Assembly: GCA_038326325.1 (NCBI GenBank)
Contig: JBBQJW010000016.1
Location: 7,130-71,129, forward strand
DNA: 64,000 bases
Direction of reading: 5' to 3'
Source: UBA10324 sp038326325
GTDB lineage: Bacteria; Bacteroidota; Bacteroidia; Chitinophagales; UBA10324
The position numbers and the translations under genes are program-made. The notes below the pieces were generated by a model, which was given only the letters and a program-made list of their open reading frames with translations, had not been told where the DNA came from and searched no databases. This document shows positions 26,941 to 34,769 of the stretch, in pieces (position 1 is the stretch's first letter; each line of letters begins with the position of its first letter).

Positions 26941-28320
26941 GTGAACATTACAAAAGAAAACCTCAATGACCTGCATCTTCAGGTCAACATTAACATTGCG
27001 CCTGCTGACTACTTACCGAAGGTGGAAGAATCAATTAAAACTTACAGCAGAAAATTAAATATGCCAGGCTTCCGTAAGGGGCATGTGCCATTAGGTATGG
27101 CAAAAAAAATGGTGGGTAACGAAATGCTCGCTGAAGAACTGAACAAGTTGATTTCTGAAACACTTGACAATTATATCAAGGAAGAAAAACTGCAGATACT
27201 TGGTCAGCCTTTGCCGGTTGAAGATTCTAAAAAACAAAATATAGATATTCAAGCACCAAAAGCTTACGATTTTCGTTTTGAGTTGGGATTGGTTGGTGAT
27301 TTTCAAATTCCTGATTTAAACGCTCACGAATTTTCGAAGTACGAAGTTGTTCCTGAAGAATCAAAAGTGCTGGAAGAAGTGGAGAAAATAAAAGTTCGTT
27401 ATGGTACTACTGAAGAAACCGACACAATTGTAAAAGATTCTGTTCTCTCTATTGTTTTCAAAGAATTGAATTACGACGGAAGTGATAAAGCAAACGGAAT
27501 TGATAAAACCCGTCGGATTTCAATTGAATCTTTTCGCAACGAAGAGATTAAAAATCAAATCATGAAATTGAAAAAAGGTGAATCGTTAGTGATTGACCTT
27601 TTTGCCGCATACAATAATGAAGAAGAATTAATCATCCACAACATTCTTGACATATCGCACGATCAGTCGCATGGTATGAGTCATTCTTTCAAAATTACTA
27701 TTGATGGAATTTTCGAAGTGAAGAAAACCGAACTCAACCAGGATTTATACAACCAATTGTTTGGCGAAGGCATTGTGAACAATGAAGTTGAATTGCATCA
27801 GAAAATAAAAGACGAATTAATTCGTACTTATAAAGACTTAGCGAACGAACGACTCGTTGCCGACATTTCAACTTACATGATTGAAAATACTTATATCAGT
27901 TTCCCTGAAAATTTCTTAAAGAAGTGGATTCTTTCTTACAACGAAAAACCTGTTACACCTGAACAAGTTGATAATGAGTTTGGACAATTTACCCGACAAC
28001 TTAAATGGGATTTAATTACTGAACGAATTTCAAAAGAAAACGGTATAAGTATTAAAGCAGAAGAGTTGAAAGCATTTGCAATAGAAAGATTGAGAGATCA
28101 CTATTTTGCTGGACAGGTAAACGAAATGGTTGAAGGTTATCTTTCACAAATGGCCGACAAAATGATGTCTGACGAAAAGTCCAGAAGAAACTACTTTAAC
28201 ATGTTGATGGAGGAAAAGTTATTTGATGAATTAAAGAAAAAGGCAAATATTCAACCGCGAGAAATTTCGTACGACGAATTCCTTCACACAGGGCCACAAC
28301 AAAATCATCACAACCACTAA
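26941..28320 (+). CDS. tig: Trigger factor (ribosome-associated chaperone)
   Basis: A 459-residue chaperone starting at GTG 26941, 26 bp after the tRNA. The N-terminal ribosome-docking domain contains the signature PGFRKGHVP (about 42-50). The central part is a PPIase-like region much diverged from FKBP (about 150-245), as in other Bacteroidota copies. The C-terminal helical arms follow, ending with a His-rich tail (TGPQQNHHNH). It helps newly made proteins to fold at the ribosome exit. It heads the common tig-clpP-clpX gene order, with clpP 18 bp on. Confidence 0.93.
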   Translation: MNITKENLNDLHLQVNINIAPADYLPKVEESIKTYSRKLNMPGFRKGHVPLGMAKKMVGNEMLAEELNKLISETLDNYIKEEKLQILGQPLPVEDSKKQNIDIQAPKAYDFRFELGLVGDFQIPDLNAHEFSKYEVVPEESKVLEEVEKIKVRYGTTEETDTIVKDSVLSIVFKELNYDGSDKANGIDKTRRISIESFRNEEIKNQIMKLKKGESLVIDLFAAYNNEEELIIHNILDISHDQSHGMSHSFKITIDGIFEVKKTELNQDLYNQLFGEGIVNNEVELHQKIKDELIRTYKDLANERLVADISTYMIENTYISFPENFLKKWILSYNEKPVTPEQVDNEFGQFTRQLKWDLITERISKENGISIKAEELKAFAIERLRDHYFAGQVNEMVEGYLSQMADKMMSDEKSRRNYFNMLMEEKLFDELKKKANIQPREISYDEFLHTGPQQNHHNH

Positions 28321-28338
28321 AAAAATTAAAAACATAAA

Positions 28339-29025
28339 ATGGATTACGGAAAAGAATTCAGAAACTATGCGATAAAGCACAAAGGTATCGGCGCAGTAAC
28401 AGTTGAGTCTGTTATGAAGCACCAGATAACTAACCTTACTCCTTATATTATTGAAGAGCGCCCCATGAATGTTGCCAGCATGGATGTATTTTCAAGGTTG
28501 ATGATGGACCGGATTATTTTTCTTGGCGAAGGAGTAAATGATTATGTTGCTAATGTGATTCAGGCGCAATTATTATTTCTTGAATCAACAGATGCCAAGC
28601 GCGATATACAGATTTACATTAACAGTCCTGGCGGTTCGGTGTATGCCGGTTTAGGAATTTACGACACTATGCAATACATACAGCCCGATGTTGCTACTAT
28701 ATGTACTGGGATTGCAGCTTCAATGGCTGCTGTGCTTTTGTGCGCCGGTCATGCGGGAAAGCGAACTGCATTGCCTCACTCGCGGGTGATGATTCATCAG
28801 CCAATGGGCGGCGCTGAAGGTCAGGCAAGTGATATTGAAATAACAGCGCGTGAAATAATGAAGTTGAAAAAGGAACTTTACGAAATCATAGCTTTACACT
28901 CTAACCAGGCATTCAAAAAAGTAGAAAAAGATAGTGACCGTGATTACTGGATGCTGGCTCAAGAAGCTAAAGAATACGGAATGATTGACGAAGTTCTGAT
29001 CAAGAAAATTCCAAACGCAGGATGA
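28339..29025 (+). CDS. clpP: ATP-dependent Clp protease proteolytic subunit
   Basis: A 228-residue serine protease subunit. The catalytic triad is S128 (in GIAASMAAVLLCAG), H153 (in SRVMIHQPMGG) and D202 (DRDYWM); the Ser-His and His-Asp spacings match E. coli ClpP. Residues 1-30 are an extension before the Clp fold (ITNLTPYIIEERP). It forms the tetradecameric chamber that degrades proteins fed by ClpX. The stop overlaps the clpX start (ATGA), showing co-translation. Confidence 0.96.
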   Translation: MDYGKEFRNYAIKHKGIGAVTVESVMKHQITNLTPYIIEERPMNVASMDVFSRLMMDRIIFLGEGVNDYVANVIQAQLLFLESTDAKRDIQIYINSPGGSVYAGLGIYDTMQYIQPDVATICTGIAASMAAVLLCAGHAGKRTALPHSRVMIHQPMGGAEGQASDIEITAREIMKLKKELYEIIALHSNQAFKKVEKDSDRDYWMLAQEAKEYGMIDEVLIKKIPNAG

Positions 29026-30254
29026 AAAAATCCACCCAACACTGCTCCTTCTGCGGAAGGGGAAAAGAAGAAACCTTAGTGCTCATATCGGGCATTGACG
29101 CGTTCATCTGCGACACTTGTGTTACACAGGCGAAACAGATTATTGAAGAGGAAAATTTTTCGAAAAAGAAAAAATTTATTTCTGCACCTCCTAAATTTTC
29201 GGTGCCATATGAAATAAAAGCTTTCTTAGATGAATATGTTATCGGGCAGGACGAAGCAAAAAAAGTTTTATCAGTTGCTGTTTACAATCACTATAAGCGA
29301 TTGAATCAAACCACCAAGGATGATGTGGAGATTGAAAAATCGAACATCATTATGGCAGGTGAAACCGGAACAGGGAAAACATTGCTCGCAAAAACTATTG
29401 CGCGTTTTTTGAATGTGCCGTTCGCAATTGTTGACGCAACTGTATTTACTGAAGCAGGATATGTTGGCGAAGATGTTGAAAGTATTCTCACACGACTGTT
29501 ACAGGCGTGTGATTATGATATTGCTGCTGCTGAAAAAGGAATTATTTACATTGACGAAATAGATAAGATTGCTCGAAAGAACGACAATCCATCTATCACT
29601 CGTGATGTAAGTGGCGAAGGAGTTCAGCAAGGTTTGTTAAAACTGTTGGAAGGAACTGAAGTGTTGGTTCCACCACAAGGAGGTCGCAAGCATCCTGAGC
29701 AAAAAATGGTGAACATCAATACACAAAATATTTTGTTCATCTGCGGAGGTGCGTTCGAAGGATTGGATAGAATTATTGCCCGACGCATGCAGACTTCAGT
29801 GATTGGTTTTAAAGCATCGCAAAGTCATGAGCGTGTTGACAAGCAAAATATGTTACAGTATGTAAACCCACAGGATATAAAACACTTTGGATTAATTCCT
29901 GAATTGATTGGTCGTTTGCCTATTGTAACTTTTTTGGATTCGCTTGACCGTACTTCTTTAAAAAGAATTTTAACTGAACCTAAGAATGCGTTGGTGAAAC
30001 AATATTACAGATTGTTCGAAATGGAAAATGTTGAACTTTCGTTTGAGGATAATGCACTCGAATATATCATTGATAAAGCAGTGGAATATAAATTAGGTGC
30101 GCGTGGTTTGCGTTCCATTTGCGAAGCCATCATGACCGACATTATGTTCGATATTCCTTCACAGAAAAACATTAAAACATTTGTGGTATCTCGCGATTTA
30201 GCCGAAGACAAACTCAGCAAATCAAAATACAAGCACCAGTTGAAGGTGGCTTAG
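29022..30254 (+). CDS. clpX: Clp protease ATP-binding subunit ClpX
   Basis: A 410-residue AAA+ unfoldase. An N-terminal zinc-binding domain has C8, C11, C30 and C33. Walker A is GETGTGKT (about 110-117), Walker B is IIYIDEIDKIA, and the pore loop and sensor regions (ITRDVSGEGVQQGLLKLLEGT, RIIARRMQ, LGARGLRSICE) follow in the usual order. The loop that docks on ClpP (LIPELIGRLPIV; IGF motif in VIGFKA) is present. It delivers tagged substrates to ClpP. The gene ends in a TAG stop followed by a strong terminator. Confidence 0.96.
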   Translation: MKKSTQHCSFCGRGKEETLVLISGIDAFICDTCVTQAKQIIEEENFSKKKKFISAPPKFSVPYEIKAFLDEYVIGQDEAKKVLSVAVYNHYKRLNQTTKDDVEIEKSNIIMAGETGTGKTLLAKTIARFLNVPFAIVDATVFTEAGYVGEDVESILTRLLQACDYDIAAAEKGIIYIDEIDKIARKNDNPSITRDVSGEGVQQGLLKLLEGTEVLVPPQGGRKHPEQKMVNINTQNILFICGGAFEGLDRIIARRMQTSVIGFKASQSHERVDKQNMLQYVNPQDIKHFGLIPELIGRLPIVTFLDSLDRTSLKRILTEPKNALVKQYYRLFEMENVELSFEDNALEYIIDKAVEYKLGARGLRSICEAIMTDIMFDIPSQKNIKTFVVSRDLAEDKLSKSKYKHQLKVA

Positions 30255-30278
30255 ATTAGTTTAAAGACTTTGAACTGA

Positions 30279-30318
30279 AAAAATCCCGTCGTGCTTTTGC
30301 AGGCGGGATTTTTTTAGG
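30279..30318 (+). terminator. Rho-independent terminator of tig-clpP-clpX
   Basis: AAAAAATCCCG pairs with CGGGATTTTTTT around a short loop, with a T7 tail, about 25 bp after the clpX stop. The symmetrical A/T arms may also let it work for the leftward thioesterase gene. Confidence 0.8.
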
Positions 30319-30354
30319 TTATTTTTTCTTCCGTCCACCTTCTTCGGTCTACAA

Positions 30355-30780
30355 TTATTTCTTCTTATCAAGTATTGCATTTGTTAATCTGCAAATGCAA
30401 GTAAGTTTTTCTTCGTCGTCATAAATTTTTATCTCCCACACTTGCGTGGAGCGACCGAGATGAATTGGAACTGTTACACCATGAACAAATCCGCTTTTAA
30501 CAGCTCGAATATGATTGGCATTTATTTCCAAACCAACACAAATTCTTACATCTGTATCAATGCATAGAACAGAAGCAATGCTTCCTAAGGATTCTGCTAA
30601 CACCACATTTGCGCCACCGTGTAACAGTCCATGCGGTTGCTTTGTGCGTTCGTTCACAGGCATTCGAGCTTTGATATAATCGTCACCGATTTCGGTGAAT
30701 TCTATTCCCACAAAATCCTGCATCGTGTTTTTATGCAACTCGTTCAGTGTTTTTAAATCAATTGGTTTGTGCCAGATCAT
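30355..30780 (-). CDS. Hotdog-fold acyl-CoA thioesterase (PaaI/MenI-like)
   Basis: A 141-residue single hotdog domain. The motif PHGLLHGGANVVLAESLGS (about 48-66) has the His-Gly-Gly and the catalytic Glu of the 4HBT-II group, which includes 1,4-dihydroxy-2-naphthoyl-CoA thioesterase MenI and PaaI. MenI function (menaquinone synthesis) is likely in Bacteroidota, but EntH- or PaaI-type activity is possible, and no men genes are nearby. Soluble. The LLHGG codons contain a TGTAACAG motif on the opposite strand at 30620. Confidence 0.85.
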   Translation of the reverse strand: MIWHKPIDLKTLNELHKNTMQDFVGIEFTEIGDDYIKARMPVNERTKQPHGLLHGGANVVLAESLGSIASVLCIDTDVRICVGLEINANHIRAVKSGFVHGVTVPIHLGRSTQVWEIKIYDDEEKLTCICRLTNAILDKKK

Positions 30781-30820
30781 TTTAATTCTTCGTTTAAAGT
30801 CCAGGGTTCAAAGAAAAGAT

Positions 30821-31252
30821 TTATAAAATAAACCTCTCCTCAACTTCAGGTGATGGGATAATGCAACTGTCTTCTTTACCAAACCACTTGTATCTGTTTC
30901 GCGCAACTATGTTATAGATTCCATTACGAATGAATTTCGGAAGGAGATAAAATGGAGCAAGTAGTTTCCATCTTCCGCCCAGTAGCATTAAAATTTTTAA
31001 AGCAGCTTCAGAGCGATGTAAAATTTTATTGTCAGCAAAAAGAATAAAAGTGTCGCCCGCATTTGCAGCTTCCTGATTTTCGCTCAGTAGTTTTTGAGAA
31101 TAGGAACTTTGAAGAGGAGTGAAGCGAAATACTTTTTTCTTATCGTTGCGGATAATAAAATTCACTCCACTGTTACACAAGTGACAAACTCCATCGTAAA
31201 TAATAATTGCTGATTTGATAATTTGATAATTTGATGATGAAATACATTTCAC
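30821..31252 (-). CDS. DCC-family thiol-disulfide oxidoreductase (DUF393)
   Basis: A 143-residue protein whose family opening (IIIYDGVCHLCNSGVNFII) carries the YDGxCxxC redox-like motif at about residues 18-24. The family name comes from the DxxCxxC motif. RFTPLQSS and the C-terminal NRYKWFG are also family signatures. The 17 residues before it are encoded by a short TTTGATAA repeat (about 31213-31235) and may not be translated; no other Met is available, so the real start is uncertain. Function in vivo is not well known for this family. It may act on membrane quinones or thiols. Confidence 0.8.
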   Translation of the reverse strand: MKCISSSNYQIIKSAIIIYDGVCHLCNSGVNFIIRNDKKKVFRFTPLQSSYSQKLLSENQEAANAGDTFILFADNKILHRSEAALKILMLLGGRWKLLAPFYLLPKFIRNGIYNIVARNRYKWFGKEDSCIIPSPEVEERFIL

Positions 31253-31320
31253 GCAAAGTTCGCAAAGAAGCAGAGGCGCAAAGAATACTAATCTGTAATC
31301 TTAAATCTTAATTCAAAAAT

Positions 31321-31626
31321 CTAAAATCCATATTTTGCTTTCCATGCTTCAATTCCTCCAACAAGATTTCTAACATTGATGAAACCATGCTGCTTTAAAA
31401 ATGCCTGTGCACTTGCGCTTCGCTTTCCTGATTTGCAGTGAACAATAATCTCATCGTTTTTGTGTGATGCAAGTTCTTCAATTGCTCCTGGTAAAGTCGC
31501 AAGCGGAATTAATTTCCCTCCGATATTAAATTCATCGAACTCCCATTCTTCACGCACATCGAGAACAATCAGATTTTCATTTTTATCCTTTCGTTCTTGT
31601 AATTCATCAACAGTTATATCAGTCAT
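31321..31626 (-). CDS. Single-domain rhodanese-like sulfurtransferase
   Basis: A 101-residue rhodanese domain starting at ATG 31626. The active-site loop HCKSGKRS (about 66-73) carries the Cys that takes the persulfide sulfur. LDVREEWEFDEFNIGG is the usual CH2A region. Such small rhodaneses (GlpE/PspE-like) transfer sulfur or act in redox. The start is only 3 bp after the stop of the T9SS cargo gene upstream, so these two are probably co-transcribed. Confidence 0.88.
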   Translation of the reverse strand: MTDITVDELQERKDKNENLIVLDVREEWEFDEFNIGGKLIPLATLPGAIEELASHKNDEIIVHCKSGKRSASAQAFLKQHGFINVRNLVGGIEAWKAKYGF

Positions 31627-31629
31627 CAA

Positions 31630-33462
31630 TTAAAATTTTATAAAACGAGTAGTGAATGATTGTTTGCTTGCTTTGTCTTTTACGATGAGTAAATACATTC
31701 CCTGAGAAAGATTTCCAACATAAATACTTGAGTTAATTCCTTCGGCAGTCTGAACAATTCTCCCGCTTAAATCAGTAAAAATTAATTCCGCATTTCTCAC
31801 ACCTGTTACATCAACATGCAAAACATCATTCGTTGGATTCGGATAAAGACTAACAGAAATATTTTTATCAATAATTTCAGTAGAAGCAATAACCGGAAGT
31901 TTTGCCCCGACAACCGGACGAATCATTAACGAACCAGGATAAGAAGATTGATTCCATGTGCCTGTAACATTGTAATATAAATTCTGATGCGAATCGGTGT
32001 TGCGGTCTAATCCCACATTATAGTAGTTCGGATACGACTGTAACATCCCCACATAAAATGTATCGCTGATTGCCTTGGGAGTGTCAAGCACATAAGTAGC
32101 AAAACCATTTATACTGTCAATATATGTTGGATGTAAAAAATCCTGTTCATAAAGCAGCTGAGTTGGTGCAAGAGATTTCCAGACCATTACAGAAAAGAAT
32201 TTATCGCTGATGTCTGCGTCAATGTGCGCGAAATGAAATTGAACTGCTCGTAGAGTATCAGGAACATTTAATTTGTACTTCACAGCAATTCTTCCTCCGG
32301 CAATATTTAAACCGTAAGCTTTCTCTGCGCTGCCGTCGTCATGCGAATAATAATTGTAGAAAGGTTGAACACGATAGGCGGAATCATTACTTCGATTTAT
32401 GTCAGGAGTCGCAGTTGCTTTACACTTAATAATCAGCAAAGCGCTGTCAAATAATGGAATGGCAAATGTCGGTTCGTCTTGGGTTAAAACTGAAGTTGCA
32501 GAAAAATTGATTGAGTTAGTAGCACTAACAAAAATACTTGTTGCACTAAACTGCTCATCAGCAAAATATTGATTTGAAGTATTAATCGTTGTGTTATTGT
32601 TATTCCGGATTACAAATGGAAAAGTTGTTTTCAATTCAGCCGACTGATTATTTTTAAACTGAGTCCATGGCATGTACTCATAATTCTTAAGAATTGTCCC
32701 CGGAGTATAAACTGCCGCAACATCCTGTAACAGTGTATCAGTATAACTTCTCCCTGAATTTAACCGCACATAATCAACATGCCAGTGGTCGTTGTTGCCG
32801 GAAGTGGTTGCATAATTTCTAAAACGGAATTGAAAGTTGTTGAAGAAATAACTGTTGTCAGTTATGTGAATCATTACCTGAGTAAATTTTATAACTGTTG
32901 GGATTGATGCATCGCCATCCATTTCCCAAACCTGATTCCAGATGCCAAGATTATTTTTTAATTCCAGAATTAAAAAATCTCCGACATTCGGATAATCGCA
33001 AATCCCCATTTTTTCATAGAAGAAACTCAAATAAACTGTTGTGTCAGCTGCGGAAATTGTTTCCATGTGAATCGGATGAGAAGTTAAACTATCAGCAGGA
33101 TTTATCTGAACAGCACCCGATGTATCATAAGGAATTCCAAATTCATTCAATCCATCAAAAGTCGCAACACCAATTGACGGGGGAAAAACAGGACAAGTAG
33201 TATTCACATAAACATCTCTGTCCATCCACAAATTCTGATCAGGATATTTATGGTCGGGCGCTAACTGACTGTAAGAAAAATCATCCATGAACGGAAGATT
33301 CAAAGTATCACCAATCGCACGCGACTGTGAATGATGTTTTTCAAAAATCAAATCACTATTATATTTTAAATCAGTTATTACTTCCTGCGATTTTGCAATT
33401 GAAATTGTTAATGCAAAAAGTGAAAGAAGACCAATAAATTTTTTTGAAAGTAATGTTCGCAT
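31630..33462 (-). CDS. T9SS type A cargo protein of unknown function
   Basis: A 610-residue protein. ATG 33462 is the start (MRTLLSKKFIGLLSLFALTISIAKSQE is a good signal peptide; the upstream in-frame TTG is rejected). The mature part has a lectin- or jelly-roll-like beta domain (about 60-250; NHVDYVRLNSGR- and FNNFQFRFRNYAT-like), then a middle region with CARDB-type strands, and a T9SS type A sorting domain (about 535-610; LYPNPTNDVLHVDV then FTTRFIKF). No enzyme motif is seen. Exported to the surface or outside. It precedes the rhodanese gene by 3 bp. Confidence 0.8.
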   Translation of the reverse strand: MRTLLSKKFIGLLSLFALTISIAKSQEVITDLKYNSDLIFEKHHSQSRAIGDTLNLPFMDDFSYSQLAPDHKYPDQNLWMDRDVYVNTTCPVFPPSIGVATFDGLNEFGIPYDTSGAVQINPADSLTSHPIHMETISAADTTVYLSFFYEKMGICDYPNVGDFLILELKNNLGIWNQVWEMDGDASIPTVIKFTQVMIHITDNSYFFNNFQFRFRNYATTSGNNDHWHVDYVRLNSGRSYTDTLLQDVAAVYTPGTILKNYEYMPWTQFKNNQSAELKTTFPFVIRNNNNTTINTSNQYFADEQFSATSIFVSATNSINFSATSVLTQDEPTFAIPLFDSALLIIKCKATATPDINRSNDSAYRVQPFYNYYSHDDGSAEKAYGLNIAGGRIAVKYKLNVPDTLRAVQFHFAHIDADISDKFFSVMVWKSLAPTQLLYEQDFLHPTYIDSINGFATYVLDTPKAISDTFYVGMLQSYPNYYNVGLDRNTDSHQNLYYNVTGTWNQSSYPGSLMIRPVVGAKLPVIASTEIIDKNISVSLYPNPTNDVLHVDVTGVRNAELIFTDLSGRIVQTAEGINSSIYVGNLSQGMYLLIVKDKASKQSFTTRFIKF

Positions 33463-33555
33463 TTGTATCAGGTATGAATCTTCAATGAAACTCAAAAGTC
33501 TTTAAAAAATTGTGCTTACAAGAAAAGAAATATCAACGATTCGGTAAGTGATGAA

Positions 33556-34353
33556 CTATTGCTGTTCAGCATCAGACGATTCGGTTTTCATCTGATCCAT
33601 CGTGATATATACATCCACCGCCTCACCGAGATTTAATTTATTATCAGCATCCAATGTCGAAGGAGTTTGTTTGTAAACAAAAGCATTCAACGAATCACCA
33701 TGCACAGTATTATCAGCTATCACCGCACCGAGATTGAGTGACGAAGCATCGAGAATAAATTTCACTTCGCGCAAAGTGTGACCAATTAGATCAGGAACTT
33801 CCACTTCAGTGTTTCCTAATCCGTCACCTAAAATCAAATCAATGGTCGAACCTTTTTTTATGTTATCGCCAATGGCAACATGTCGTCCGTGATTCATCCA
33901 ATCGAGCACAACATTTTGTGCGAGATCGGGTTTATAAATCAATGAACCAACACGCAAGCCAACATTTTCTAAAACCATTTGCGCCTGCTTCAACGAATTA
34001 TCAGTAAGGTCAGGCATTTTTACTTGCGGCGGAATTACAGCATTGAGCGTGAGATAAATTGTTCTTCCTTCCTTCACTTTCGAATTCGCAGTGGGGTTTT
34101 GTTCGAGCACTGCGAGTTTCGGTTTCTTATCGCTGAACGAAGAATCAGCAACTGCAAATTCTAAATCGCGATCGCTTAAAATTTCTTTTGCTTTTTCTAA
34201 AGTGAGACCATTGAGGTCGGGCACTGTTATCGTTTCACCGTGACGGGTGTAACTGTTCAGCGCTGAAGTGCCGAGCCAGAACACAATGATGAAAAGCGCA
34301 ATAGCGCCGAGTATGTTGTAAAGAAATATTTTACTTTTAAGAAATTGCCACAT
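33556..34353 (-). CDS. Membrane-anchored PASTA-domain protein
   Basis: A 265-residue protein with one N-terminal transmembrane segment (about 13-31) and three PASTA domains in the periplasm: about 42-108 (VPDLNGLTLEKAKEIL), 112-180 (MPDLTDNSLKQAQMVL) and 184-252 (VPDLIGHTLREVKFIL). PASTA domains bind peptidoglycan fragments or beta-lactams in Gram-positive PBPs and kinases. Here there is no kinase or transpeptidase domain attached. It is likely a cell-envelope binding protein; role unknown. It lies 93 bp after the T9SS cargo gene start and follows no other gene. Confidence 0.85.
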   Translation of the reverse strand: MWQFLKSKIFLYNILGAIALFIIVFWLGTSALNSYTRHGETITVPDLNGLTLEKAKEILSDRDLEFAVADSSFSDKKPKLAVLEQNPTANSKVKEGRTIYLTLNAVIPPQVKMPDLTDNSLKQAQMVLENVGLRVGSLIYKPDLAQNVVLDWMNHGRHVAIGDNIKKGSTIDLILGDGLGNTEVEVPDLIGHTLREVKFILDASSLNLGAVIADNTVHGDSLNAFVYKQTPSTLDADNKLNLGEAVDVYITMDQMKTESSDAEQQ

Positions 34354-34534
34354 GTTATGCAGTAATAGTAGTGTGTTGATTGCGGCGGCTAAATTCTAAA
34401 ATTTTATTTAATAAAATAATTCTGGTTATGCCTGATGATGTTTGTGGTTGTATAAAAAATTAGCAGCATTTTTCAACCGATGAATTTTCAAAAGATTCAA
34501 TTTTGCGTGAGGGGAATTTTTCGAGAAAAAATTT

Positions 34535-34551
34535 GTGAAAATATTTTTCAC
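34535..34551. other. Perfect inverted repeat upstream of katG
   Basis: GTGAAAA-TAT-TTTTCAC, 7-bp arms around 3 bp. It lies about 235 bp before katG and 180 bp before the PASTA start, so it may be a regulator site. A chance match in AT-rich DNA is possible. Confidence 0.35.
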
Positions 34552-34707
34552 GATAAAAAAATAGACGAAACACGAACTTGCAAACATCAATAATTAATCA
34601 TTGGAAACTTTTCATATTCGATTTCATTAAGGCGAGGCATTAAATTTTTATTTTCATTAAAAAAAATTGCAACAGATAAAAATGATTTTAATCAACAACG
34701 GAACATT

Positions 34708-34736
34708 TTTGATAAAAAAATTGCTTAGTACTTTTG
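34708..34736 (+). promoter_or_regulatory. katG promoter, Bacteroidota -33/-7 type
   Basis: TTTG at 34708-34711, a 17-bp spacer and TACTTTTG (34729-34736) match TTTG-N17 to 23-TAnnTTTG. The -7 box ends 33 bp before the ATG at 34770. Confidence 0.65.
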
Positions 34737-34769
34737 TAAATAATTTTTTAAAATTAAAACAAACACTTG

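Larger units (their letters stand above)
34354..34769. other. 416-bp katG upstream region
   Basis: No gene is seen. It holds the katG promoter (34708-34736) and a 17-bp perfect inverted repeat at 34535-34551. AT-rich throughout. No clear Fur or PerR box of the standard sequence was seen. Confidence 0.5.
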
